From positions 1 through 53,472 of the forward strand of contig DAITAC010000017.1 of the NCBI GenBank assembly GCA_036824465.1: a DNA stretch of 53,472 nt. Reading direction: 5' to 3'. Below the pieces are notes generated by a model that was not told the DNA's origin, made no database searches, and saw only the letters and a list, made by a program, of their open reading frames with translations. Of this stretch, positions 26,910 to 34,718 are shown piece by piece (position 1 is the stretch's first letter; every line of letters begins with the position of its first letter). Source of the stretch: JAKOQB01 sp036824465 (GTDB lineage: Bacteria > Pseudomonadota > Gammaproteobacteria > Burkholderiales > Burkholderiaceae_F). A program made the position numbers and the translations under genes.

Positions 26910-28100
26910 TTAGCGCGTCGCCGCGTGCCGGATCAACGCGTTCTTCAGCGGCGCGAGCCGGTCGACCAGCGACAGCCCCGCGTTTCGAAATCTGCGCACC
27001 AGCGCATCGTCGGCCCCGAACAGCCGCGCCAGACCGTCCGTCGTGAGCCGCATGAGGTCGATCGCCTCGGCACGTGCCCGCGCATAGCGCCGCAGCAGAA
27101 CCAGGTCGCCGGGATCGCGGAATTCTTCCCGCGCCGCCAGCACGCGCAGCAACTCCGACACGTCCTGCAGACCAAGGTTCAATCCCTGGCCGGCCAGCGG
27201 ATGAACGACGTGCGCCGCGTCACCCACCAGCGCGATGCGATCTTCGACCAGCCGGTCGACGCGGATGACTCGCAACGGAAAGCCATGCACGCCACCTCGC
27301 AGCGCGAGATTGCCCACGACCGACTGCGTGCGTGCGGTGACGCGCTGCGCGAACGCCGCGGCATCGAGCGTCTGCAACTCCGCGGCGAGCGCCTCCGGCG
27401 CAGACCAGACCAGCGAGACGAAATCACCCGGCAGCGGCAGTAACGCAACCACGCCTTGATCGCAGAACCACTGGAACGCCACACCCTGGTGCGGCTCGGC
27501 GCAGGAAAAGTTGGCCACCAGCGCGGTCTGCCGGTATGCCGTCTCATCGGCGCTGATGCCGGCGGCCGCACGCACCGCGGAGCTCGCGCCATCGGCACCG
27601 ACGAGCAGACGCGCCGAGATCGGACTGCCGTCATCGAGCTCGATCTGCGCGCGATCGGCATCGCGCTGCAAACCCGCAAACGATGCGCGCATGCGCGTGA
27701 TGCCCGGCGTGTAGCCGCATGCAGACGCAAGCACGCGCGCCACTTCGCCCTCTTCCACGATCGACGCCAGGCGCTCGAGTGAAGCCTGATATGCGTCGAA
27801 AGTCAGTTCGTTGCCGGCATCGCCAAAGACGCGCATGCGGGCCACCGACTGCACCCGCGCGACGTTCATCTGTGGCCACACCTTCAGCCGGTCAAGCAGG
27901 TTGACGACCGATGGCGCCAAGGCGTAGATGCGAGCATCGAATGGTGCGGCATCGCTTGCCACGAACGCACGCGCATCCGGACCGATCAGTCCCACCTTGA
28001 GCCCGAGCTGCGCCGCGCCAAGCGCGGCAGTCATTCCGGCAACGCCGGCACCGACAACGGCGAGATCGAACGCAGGCTGTGCTGCTGACGGCGGGCTCAT
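26910..28100 (-). CDS. UbiH/UbiF/VisC-family FAD monooxygenase
   Basis: A 396-residue flavin hydroxylase of the ubiquinone-ring family. The FAD site GAGVAGMTAALGAAQLG (about residues 17-33), the DG motif LLVGADGASSAVR and the GD motif LVGDAAHVVHPLAGQGLNLGLQD are intact. It would hydroxylate a ubiquinone intermediate; C5, C6 or C1 specificity cannot be assigned here. It lies 90 bp upstream of dsbC on the same strand. Confidence 0.9.
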   Translation of the reverse strand: MSPPSAAQPAFDLAVVGAGVAGMTAALGAAQLGLKVGLIGPDARAFVASDAAPFDARIYALAPSVVNLLDRLKVWPQMNVARVQSVARMRVFGDAGNELTFDAYQASLERLASIVEEGEVARVLASACGYTPGITRMRASFAGLQRDADRAQIELDDGSPISARLLVGADGASSAVRAAAGISADETAYRQTALVANFSCAEPHQGVAFQWFCDQGVVALLPLPGDFVSLVWSAPEALAAELQTLDAAAFAQRVTARTQSVVGNLALRGGVHGFPLRVIRVDRLVEDRIALVGDAAHVVHPLAGQGLNLGLQDVSELLRVLAAREEFRDPGDLVLLRRYARARAEAIDLMRLTTDGLARLFGADDALVRRFRNAGLSLVDRLAPLKNALIRHAATR

Positions 28101-28148
28101 GATCCGGCGATTATCGCGAATCGCGCGGCCAATCGCGCGGACAGCAGG

Positions 28149-28616
28149 TTATTTCTTCGCCGGCTCCGGGCTCTTCGGCAACACGTCGGCCGCGACGTCG
28201 AAGTGAAAAACCATCTGATGGTGGTCGCCCGGATGAATCGTGGTCGCGCGACTGAACGCCTGGCCGCCGTAAGACGCCTCGACGTCATATCGACCGACCG
28301 GCAGTTCGACCAATAGCCATGGGCCCGCCATCGTGTGCTCGAACACGGGCGTCTTCTTCGCGTCATTGATTCGAACCCGGACGTCGGCCAGGTAGGCCCC
28401 TGACACTTTGGCAGCCGTGATCACCCACAGGCTGTACTTGTCGCGCTGCGCGTCGAGGGCCGCGATCTCACTTTCGCCGATACCGCCCGACACAAACGGG
28501 CCGCCGAGCGCAGTCTGGCCCGCGGTCACCGCCATCGCCGTCGACGCGACCAGCGCGAGAGCTGCGATCCCCAATACGGCGGATGCGCGCGCGATGGTGA
28601 TGCATGAGCTTTTCAT
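28149..28616 (-). CDS. Exported protein with a carboxypeptidase-regulatory-like domain
   Basis: A 155-residue secreted protein. ATG 28616 follows an AGGAGC site; the signal peptide runs to about residue 30 (ARASAVLGIAALALVASTAMA). The mature part resembles a small beta-sandwich of the carboxypeptidase-regulatory type (VRVRINDAKKTPVFEHTMAGPWLLVELPVGRYDVEASYGG) followed by a His-rich strand and a lysine-rich end. No catalytic residues are apparent. Function unknown; probably stress-related or envelope-associated by analogy only. Confidence 0.7.
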   Translation of the reverse strand: MKSSCITIARASAVLGIAALALVASTAMAVTAGQTALGGPFVSGGIGESEIAALDAQRDKYSLWVITAAKVSGAYLADVRVRINDAKKTPVFEHTMAGPWLLVELPVGRYDVEASYGGQAFSRATTIHPGDHHQMVFHFDVAADVLPKSPEPAKK

Positions 28617-28841
28617 TGATGCTCCTGTTCCTGCCTCTGGTTCGGCTGCATTTTCGACCGATACCGCCGCGTATGCATGTTCGACGGTTCGGCGGGCTGG
28701 CACAGGTCAAAGAACGGGTCACGCGCAATTGCGGTATCGCGCGCATCGAGCACACTGATCGTTCGCAACCTTTGGTCAGCGGCGCGATCTAGATTGACCT
28801 GTCTGTATTGATTCCCCATTCCGTTGTCGGAGGAGACCGTC

Positions 28842-29114
28842 ATGGCACAGAGACCACAAACCGTCACACCGGCGACCCGCAAGCCCGCGGCGAAGCGTCC
28901 GGCCAGACGCATTCATCGCGAGATCAAGCAGGACGCAGCGGCAGACGCTGCGCCTGCGGCTGACCGCGCAGCGCATATCACGCCACAGAAACGTGAACAG
29001 ATGATCGCGGATGCTGCGTACTTGCGCGCGCAGATGCGCGGCTTCGAGCCCGGCCACGAAATGCAGGACTGGCTCGAGGCCGAAGCCGAGATCGATCGGC
29101 TGATTGCGAACTAA
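28842..29114 (+). CDS. DUF2934 family protein
   Basis: A 90-residue protein. ATG 28842 follows a GGAGGAGA ribosome site. The N-terminal half is a basic, alanine/proline-rich tail (KPAAKRPARR), perhaps nucleic-acid binding. The C-terminal half carries the DUF2934 pattern IADAAYLRAQMRGFEPGHEMQDWLEAEAEID. Function unknown. A strong hairpin follows the stop. Confidence 0.82.
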   Translation: MAQRPQTVTPATRKPAAKRPARRIHREIKQDAAADAAPAADRAAHITPQKREQMIADAAYLRAQMRGFEPGHEMQDWLEAEAEIDRLIAN

Positions 29115-29148
29115 CCGCCGGAACGCACCGAAACCGTCCAGCACGATG

Positions 29149-29174
29149 ACTCCTGCGCGGTGACGCGCAGGAGT
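29149..29174 (+). terminator. Probable terminator after the DUF2934 gene
   Basis: ACTCCTGCGCG and CGCGCAGGAGT form a perfect 11-bp stem around the loop GTGA, 34 bp after the stop codon. A TCACTCCCGTTTAG tail follows; the T-run is short, so termination strength is uncertain. Confidence 0.65.
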
Positions 29175-29366
29175 GTCACTCCCGTTTAGTGGCCAGTGCG
29201 GCAACCTACGGTCGCCGTTAGACTGCGTTCGTTCGTCGATACGGCGGACGAGAGCAAAAAGCCCTAAGAGCAGCGACCCGCGCCCGCTGCGGTCTGTCGA
29301 GCACACCCCACGCGGCCACCCGCGGGCCGGCGCTTCCAGTGCAGTGCGAGTCGAGGAGCGGACGTC

Positions 29367-30584
29367 TTGACCGATCTTCCCTTCCTGCCGGTATGGCCTC
29401 CGTCCATCGGTCCGCTGGCGTGGGTCGCGGTGCTGCTGCTGGCCGCGATCCTCGCTGGCGAAGCGGCGCGCCGCTGGCTGAACACCTCACGCATCATCGG
29501 TTACCTGGCGGTCGGGTGCGTGCTCGGACCTCAGATGGCAGGCGTGATCGATCGCGTCACGCTGGCGCAGTTGCGCATCGTGGTCGATATCGCGTTCGGG
29601 TTGCTGCTGTTCGAACTTGGCCAGCGCGTCGATCTCACCTGGCTGCGGCGCAATCCCTGGCTGCTCGTCACCAGCTTGCTGGAGGCGCTGCTCTCGTTCG
29701 TCGCGGTGTTCCTGCTGATGTCCCTGTTCGGAGTGCGACCGATCGCCGCCGCGGCAGCCGGTGTGATCGCGATCGCGACATCGGCCGGAGTCGTGATCAC
29801 CGGCGTCAAGGACCTGGGCGCGCAAGGGCAGGTCACCGAGCGCGTGCTGCTGTTCACGGCGTTGAACACCGCCTACGCCGTGATCGGCCTGACGCTGATG
29901 TTCGGCTGGCTGCACTTCGAGGAGGCCAGCCCCGTCGCGACGATGCTGCTGCATCCCTTGTATCTGCTCGCCGGATCACTGCTGCTGGCGGGCGTGCTGG
30001 CATGGGCCTTGATTGCGCTGCTGCGTGCGTTCGGGCGGCGGCCGTCATTCCAGTTCACCCTCACGCTGGCGATGGTGCTGCTGACGGTTTCCATCGCCGG
30101 GTTGTTCAAGCTGCTGGTGCCGCTGACCCTGCTGGCGCTCGGAGTTCTGGCACGCCTCGTCGATCGGGACCGCCACTTTGTGTCGCTGCGTTTTCCCGAG
30201 ACCGCGATGCTGTTCGTGGTGCTGCTGTTTGCGTTGACCGGCGCGACCCTCGAATTCAGCGGTTGGGCGCAGGTCCTGACGCTCGCAGTGGGATTCGCCG
30301 GCGCGCGTTTTGTCGGCAAGCTGCTGCCGGTGATTCTGTTGGCACGGCCGAGCAGCCTGACCATGCGCAAGGCATTGCTGATCAACTTCGGGCTGATGCC
30401 GATGTCGGCGCTGGCGCTGTCGATGCTCGAGGATCTGACACGGCAGGCGCCACTGGTGGCGCGCGAGATCGCCACCGGCATGCACCTGGCGATTGCGATC
30501 CTCGCCTTTGTCGGCCCGCTGATGCTGCATTTCGGGCTGCGCGCTGCGGGCGAGGCGGTCGATCACGTTGAAGGCGGACGATGA
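29367..30584 (+). CDS. CPA2-family cation:proton antiporter (KefB-type membrane domain)
   Basis: A 405-residue Na+/K+:H+ exchanger with about twelve spans. The N-terminal pattern RIIGYLAVGCVLGP and the LLFELGQRVDL region (usually GLELD) are family-typical. There is no C-terminal RCK/TrkA-N domain, so gating by nucleotide is not expected. The start is TTG 29367, preceded by GAGGAG; no ATG is suitable. The TGA stop overlaps the ATG of the ybdK-like gene (ATGA), so the two are co-expressed. Confidence 0.84.
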   Translation: MTDLPFLPVWPPSIGPLAWVAVLLLAAILAGEAARRWLNTSRIIGYLAVGCVLGPQMAGVIDRVTLAQLRIVVDIAFGLLLFELGQRVDLTWLRRNPWLLVTSLLEALLSFVAVFLLMSLFGVRPIAAAAAGVIAIATSAGVVITGVKDLGAQGQVTERVLLFTALNTAYAVIGLTLMFGWLHFEEASPVATMLLHPLYLLAGSLLLAGVLAWALIALLRAFGRRPSFQFTLTLAMVLLTVSIAGLFKLLVPLTLLALGVLARLVDRDRHFVSLRFPETAMLFVVLLFALTGATLEFSGWAQVLTLAVGFAGARFVGKLLPVILLARPSSLTMRKALLINFGLMPMSALALSMLEDLTRQAPLVAREIATGMHLAIAILAFVGPLMLHFGLRAAGEAVDHVEGGR

Positions 30585-31699
30585 CCGAACTCGATTTCAA
30601 GCCATCGGCGCCGCTGACGATCGGCATCGAGCTCGAGCTGCAGATTCTCAATCGGCACAATTGCGATCTGACGCTGGGCGCCAACGATCTGCTGCGCGCG
30701 ATCGAGCGCAGGCAGCATCCCGGCGACGTCAAGCCCGAGATCACCGAAAGCATGCTCGAGATCTCGACCAGCGTGCATGCGCGTTATGCGACGGCGCTCG
30801 AAGAGCTGCTCGGCATTCGCGATGCGGTGGTCGCCGCGGCCGACCGGCTCAATCTGCTGATCGCCGGAGGCGGCGCGCATCCATTCCAGCGCTGGAGCGA
30901 GCGGCAGATCTTCGACAAGCCGCGTTTTCGCCAGGTCTCAACGCTGTACGGCTATCTTGCGAAGCAGTTCACGATCTTCGGCCAGCACGTGCACATCGGC
31001 TGCGTCGATGGCGACACCGCGATGCGGTTGCTGCACGCCATGAGCCGCTACATCCCGCACTTCATTGCCCTGGCCGCTTCGTCGCCGTACCACCAGGGCG
31101 TCGATACGGCATTCGACTCGTCGCGACTCAATTCCGTATTCGCATTTCCGCTGTCCGGCCGCGCGCCTCTGGTTGATCGCTGGGACTCGTTCGTCGCCTA
31201 TTTCGAAAAGATGCGCGCGGCGAAAGTCGTCGAAAGCATGAAGGACTTCTACTGGGACATCCGTCCCAAGCCCGAGTTCGGCACGATCGAGATCCGCGTG
31301 TTCGACACGCCGCTGACGGTCGACCGGGCTGCCGCACTTGCCGCTTACGCGCAGGCCCTGGCGCGTCTGCTGCTGCAAGAGCCCCGTCCCGCCGTCAACG
31401 ACGATCTTTACCTCACCTACACCTATAACCGCTTTCAGGCGTGCCGGTTCGGTCTCGACGGTCTGTTGATTGACCCGCAGTCGCACGAACATCGGCCGAT
31501 TCACCTGGACATCCTTGCCACGTGCGAGCGACTGGCGCCGCACGCGCAGGCGCTGGAAGCAACCGCTGCAGTCAGGCAGATCGCGCGCTGGGCCCAAGCG
31601 CGCGCCAACGATGCGCGCTGGATGCGTGAGCAGTACTCCGCATCCGAGTCATTGCCGGACCTGATGTGGAAGCAGGCCGAGCGCTGGCGCGGCAGCTAA
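30581..31699 (+). CDS. Carboxylate-amine ligase, YbdK/GCS2 family
   Basis: A 372-residue protein of the glutamate-cysteine ligase type 2 (YbdK) family. Motifs: TIGIELELQILN, the metal/ATP-site KPEITESMLEIST, GGGAHPFQRW, QHVHIG and the RVFDTPLTV near the C-terminal third. YbdK has weak glutamate-cysteine ligase activity; the true substrate is unknown. Coupled to a CPA2 antiporter, perhaps making a protective thiol or amide. Its TAA stop overlaps the mrpG stop on the other strand (CTAA). Confidence 0.9.
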   Translation: MTELDFKPSAPLTIGIELELQILNRHNCDLTLGANDLLRAIERRQHPGDVKPEITESMLEISTSVHARYATALEELLGIRDAVVAAADRLNLLIAGGGAHPFQRWSERQIFDKPRFRQVSTLYGYLAKQFTIFGQHVHIGCVDGDTAMRLLHAMSRYIPHFIALAASSPYHQGVDTAFDSSRLNSVFAFPLSGRAPLVDRWDSFVAYFEKMRAAKVVESMKDFYWDIRPKPEFGTIEIRVFDTPLTVDRAAALAAYAQALARLLLQEPRPAVNDDLYLTYTYNRFQACRFGLDGLLIDPQSHEHRPIHLDILATCERLAPHAQALEATAAVRQIARWAQARANDARWMREQYSASESLPDLMWKQAERWRGS

Positions 31700-32031
31700 T
31701 CCGCGGGCGGCGCGGGTGGTCTGGCGGTGGGGTCGAGTAACAGCGCCGCCTTGACCAGCAGGTGCGCCGAAACCGGCGCGGTGAGGAACACGAACAGCGT
31801 GATCAGCAACTCGTGCAGGCTGACGTGGCCGGTGCCGAAGGTGAAGGCCGCCATCGACGCAATCAAGGTGCAGCCAACACCCAGCGTGACGGCCTTGGTG
31901 GGCCCGTGCAGGCGTTTGTAGAAATCGCCCAGCCGGGCCAAGCCGATCGAACCGATCAGCGCGAACGTCGCACCGATCACGATCAGCAATGCGGCCAGCG
32001 CGTCGAGCCAGAGCGGCAGCGTGATGGTCAT
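31696..32031 (-). CDS. mrpG: Mrp/Pha antiporter subunit G
   Basis: A 111-residue membrane subunit with three spans. Family pattern: GATFALIGSIGLARLGDFYKRLHGPTKAVTLGVG. ATG 32031 overlaps the stop of mrpF (ATGA); the frame upstream is a shadow of mrpF. It is the last gene of the six-gene operon A(B)-C-D-E-F-G and is needed for assembly of the Na+(K+)/H+ antiporter. Confidence 0.93.
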   Translation of the reverse strand: MTITLPLWLDALAALLIVIGATFALIGSIGLARLGDFYKRLHGPTKAVTLGVGCTLIASMAAFTFGTGHVSLHELLITLFVFLTAPVSAHLLVKAALLLDPTARPPAPPAD

Positions 32032-32297
32032 TCGACGATGTCTCCCGCCACCAAGAACCGGGACAGCGCGACGGTGCCGACAAAACCGAGCAGCGCGATC
32101 ACCAGCGCAGCTTCGAAGTACAGCATCGTGCCGAACTGCAGCCCGAGCAGCACCAGCAGACCAAGCGCATTCACGTACAGCGTGTCGAGCGCGAGAATGC
32201 GATCGGGCAGGCTCGGCCCGCGCAGCAGGCGCCACGTGGTGAGCAGCAGCGCGAGCACGAACGCACCGATGGCAATGGGAAGCGCACTGGCAATCAA
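32028..32297 (-). CDS. mrpF: Mrp/Pha antiporter subunit F
   Basis: An 89-residue subunit with three spans. The conserved RLLRGPSLPDRILALDTLYVN lies at residues about 22-42, with the Asp of PDRILALD typical of MrpF. It overlaps mrpE and mrpG by 4 bp each. Confidence 0.93.
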   Translation of the reverse strand: MIASALPIAIGAFVLALLLTTWRLLRGPSLPDRILALDTLYVNALGLLVLLGLQFGTMLYFEAALVIALLGFVGTVALSRFLVAGDIVE

Positions 32298-32779
32298 TCG
32301 AAGATCTCCCTTAGCGGTTTCTCATAGCGCGCCTTGATCTGCGCGATCAGCGCCGCCTCGTCATTCACGTCAAAGGCGTGCACGAGCAGGAAGCGACGAT
32401 CCTCGCTCAACTCCGCGGTCAGCGTGCCGGGCGTCATGGTGATGATGCCGGCCAGCGCAAGGATGCCGTTGGGATCGCGGATGTCGAGCGGCACCCACAC
32501 GAAGCGCGGGTTGATCGCCGCTTCCGGTCCGAGGATGCGGCGTGCCACCTCGATATTCGACACCACGATGTCCCACAGTACGGTGAAGCCGAGGCGAACG
32601 ATCGTCGCCGGCCTTTGCAACCGCGGCTTGTCGGGCCGCAGCCGTTCGGTGAAGCGCGGCACGACGAGCGCAAGCGCGGCGGCCAGCACGATGTGCGCCG
32701 GATCCAGTGTGTTGTTCAACAGAAGCCAGACCGTGAACAGCACAGCCGACAGCAGCGGTGCGGGCAGCCAGCCTCTCAC
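32294..32779 (-). CDS. mrpE: Mrp/Pha antiporter subunit E
   Basis: A 161-residue subunit: two N-terminal spans, then a cytoplasmic domain with the conserved NPRFVWVPLDIRDPNGILALAGIITMTPGTL. The start is GTG 32779 (VRGWLPAPLL), overlapping the mrpD stop as GTGA; the much longer open frame upstream is antisense-like shadow of mrpD. Confidence 0.93.
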   Translation of the reverse strand: MRGWLPAPLLSAVLFTVWLLLNNTLDPAHIVLAAALALVVPRFTERLRPDKPRLQRPATIVRLGFTVLWDIVVSNIEVARRILGPEAAINPRFVWVPLDIRDPNGILALAGIITMTPGTLTAELSEDRRFLLVHAFDVNDEAALIAQIKARYEKPLREIFD

Positions 32780-34350
32780 GGCTTGCCGCCCATGATGTCG
32801 CGGATCGGGATCGCCGTCGGAACCGGCTCGGCGCCGAGCACCGCATCGATGTAGGCATGGCGATCGAACAGCTGCAGCGCGGCGGCGCTGGTGTACGCAG
32901 CGATGGACTGCGCAAACACGGTGACTGAGACCAACGCGACAAGCAGCACACCGATCGCACCCGCCTGTGTTGGCAAGGTGCGATCGGTCGATGACGACAA
33001 AACGGCGTCGGGCAGCGCCGGACGCCAGAACACCAGACTGCCGGCACGCGCCAGCGCGACGATCACGCCAAAGCTCGAAAGCAGCACGATGCTCCACACC
33101 CACGCCGCGTACGGCGTGCGCGAGGCCGCGTCGAGCAGCAACGCCTTGCCCAGAAATCCCGCGAGCGGCGGCATGCCTGCCACCGCGACCGCTGCGACGA
33201 GAAACGCGGTACCGAGCGTTCCGCGCTCCGCGTTGAAACGCGCAGGAACCAGCCGATCCCCGCCGACATCGCGCATCGCGCTGACGCGATCGATCAGCAG
33301 GAACAGCACCGCCGCCACCAGCGTGCTGTTCACGAGATAGAACAGCACCGCGGCAACGGTCATCGGCTGGCCAAGTCCCAGACCCAGCAGCAGGGTGCCG
33401 GCCGACGCGATCACCAGATACGCGGCCAGGGTGCGCAGGCGCGCAGCCGCCAGCGCGCCGATGGCCCCGAGCAGCACAGTGGCAAGCGCCAGCGCTGGCA
33501 ACCATGGTTGCGCCACATCGGCAGCAAATCCGCCGCTGTCACCGAAGACGAGTGTGTACATGCGCGCGACCGCATAGACGCCGACCTTGGTCATGATCGC
33601 GAACAGGGCAGCCACGGGTGCCGACGCGGCACTGTAGGTGTCCGGCAGCCAGAAGTACAACGGCAGCAGCGCTGCCTTGACGCAGAACACCACCAGCAGC
33701 ATCAGAGCGGCGGCGCGAACAAGCGGCGCGCTCTCAACGCCGAGCTGCGGCACGCGTTGCGCCAGATCCGCCATGTTCAGCGTGCCAGTCAGCCCGTACA
33801 GCGAAGCCACCGCAATCAGGAACAGCGCCGAGCCGGTCAGGTTGAAGCTGACGTAATGGATGGCTGCTTTCAGTCGTTCCGCGCCGGCCCCGTGCAGCAG
33901 CAGTCCATAGGACGCGATCAGCAGCACTTCGAAGAACACGAACAGGTTGAAGAGATCCGCGGTCAGGAATGCACCGTTCAGTCCCATCAGCTGAAACTGG
34001 AACAGCGAGTGAAAGTGCGCACCGCGCGCATCGTCACCGCCGCGCGCATAGAGCACGCTCGCCAGCGCGACGATGCTGGTCAACGTCAGCATCAACGCGG
34101 TCAATCGGTCGAGCGCGAGCGCGATTCCGAACGGCGCGCGCCAGTTTCCTAGCAGATAGGCGTCGATTTCGCCGCTCGACGCACGTGCCAGCAGCGCGAC
34201 CGAAATCAAGAGCAACGCCATGGTCGCAGCAACCGAGATCGGCGCCGCCCAACGCGGCCGCCTTCGCTCAATCAGCAGAATTGCAGCACCGACGACCAGC
34301 GGTAGCACGACCGGGGCGATCAGCCAGTGCGACATTTCCGATCCGATCAT
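32776..34350 (-). CDS. mrpD: Mrp/Pha antiporter subunit D
   Basis: A 524-residue homologue of complex I NuoL/M/N with about fourteen spans. The proton-channel lysine helix (LLVVFCVKAALLPLYFWLPDTY) and the LFNLFVFFEVLLIASYGLLL glutamate helix are present. ATG 34350 gives ATGA overlap with mrpC; a second ATG five codons on (34335, MSHWLIAPVVLP) fits relatives slightly better. Channel subunit of the Na+/H+ antiporter. Confidence 0.94.
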   Translation of the reverse strand: MIGSEMSHWLIAPVVLPLVVGAAILLIERRRPRWAAPISVAATMALLLISVALLARASSGEIDAYLLGNWRAPFGIALALDRLTALMLTLTSIVALASVLYARGGDDARGAHFHSLFQFQLMGLNGAFLTADLFNLFVFFEVLLIASYGLLLHGAGAERLKAAIHYVSFNLTGSALFLIAVASLYGLTGTLNMADLAQRVPQLGVESAPLVRAAALMLLVVFCVKAALLPLYFWLPDTYSAASAPVAALFAIMTKVGVYAVARMYTLVFGDSGGFAADVAQPWLPALALATVLLGAIGALAAARLRTLAAYLVIASAGTLLLGLGLGQPMTVAAVLFYLVNSTLVAAVLFLLIDRVSAMRDVGGDRLVPARFNAERGTLGTAFLVAAVAVAGMPPLAGFLGKALLLDAASRTPYAAWVWSIVLLSSFGVIVALARAGSLVFWRPALPDAVLSSSTDRTLPTQAGAIGVLLVALVSVTVFAQSIAAYTSAAALQLFDRHAYIDAVLGAEPVPTAIPIRDIMGGKP

Positions 34351-34718
34351 GGCCGTCCGCCGGCACTTGGTGCGGGCGGCTCCATTCCGTCGACGTGATC
34401 GGACCCTGTCTCTGCGCGGGCGCGCAGCGCGATCACCAGGATCAGCGCGGTCATCGCAAAGCTGATCACGATCGCGGTCAACACCAGCGCCTGTGGCAGC
34501 GGGTCGGCGTAGTTCGCCAGCGTCGGTGCGAGGCCCTTGTCGATGATCGGCGCCGCCCCGATGCGCACTCGTCCCATTGAAAAGATGAACACGTTGACCG
34601 CGTAGGACAGCAGTGTCAGCCCCAGCATCACGTCAAACGTCCGTGCGCGCAGCAGCAGCCAGATGCCGGCGCCGGCCAGGACGCCGACCGCAACCGCGAG
34701 CAGCAGTTCCAAGCTCAT
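34347..34718 (-). CDS. mrpC: Mrp/Pha antiporter subunit C
   Basis: A 123-residue NuoK-like subunit with three spans (ELLLAVAVGVLAGAGIWLLL; MLGLTLLSYAVNVFIFSMGR; DPLPQALVLTAIVISFAMTALIL). The conserved DPLPQALVLTAIVI is the signature. It overlaps mrpA and mrpD by 4 bp each. Confidence 0.95.
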   Translation of the reverse strand: MSLELLLAVAVGVLAGAGIWLLLRARTFDVMLGLTLLSYAVNVFIFSMGRVRIGAAPIIDKGLAPTLANYADPLPQALVLTAIVISFAMTALILVIALRARAETGSDHVDGMEPPAPSAGGRP

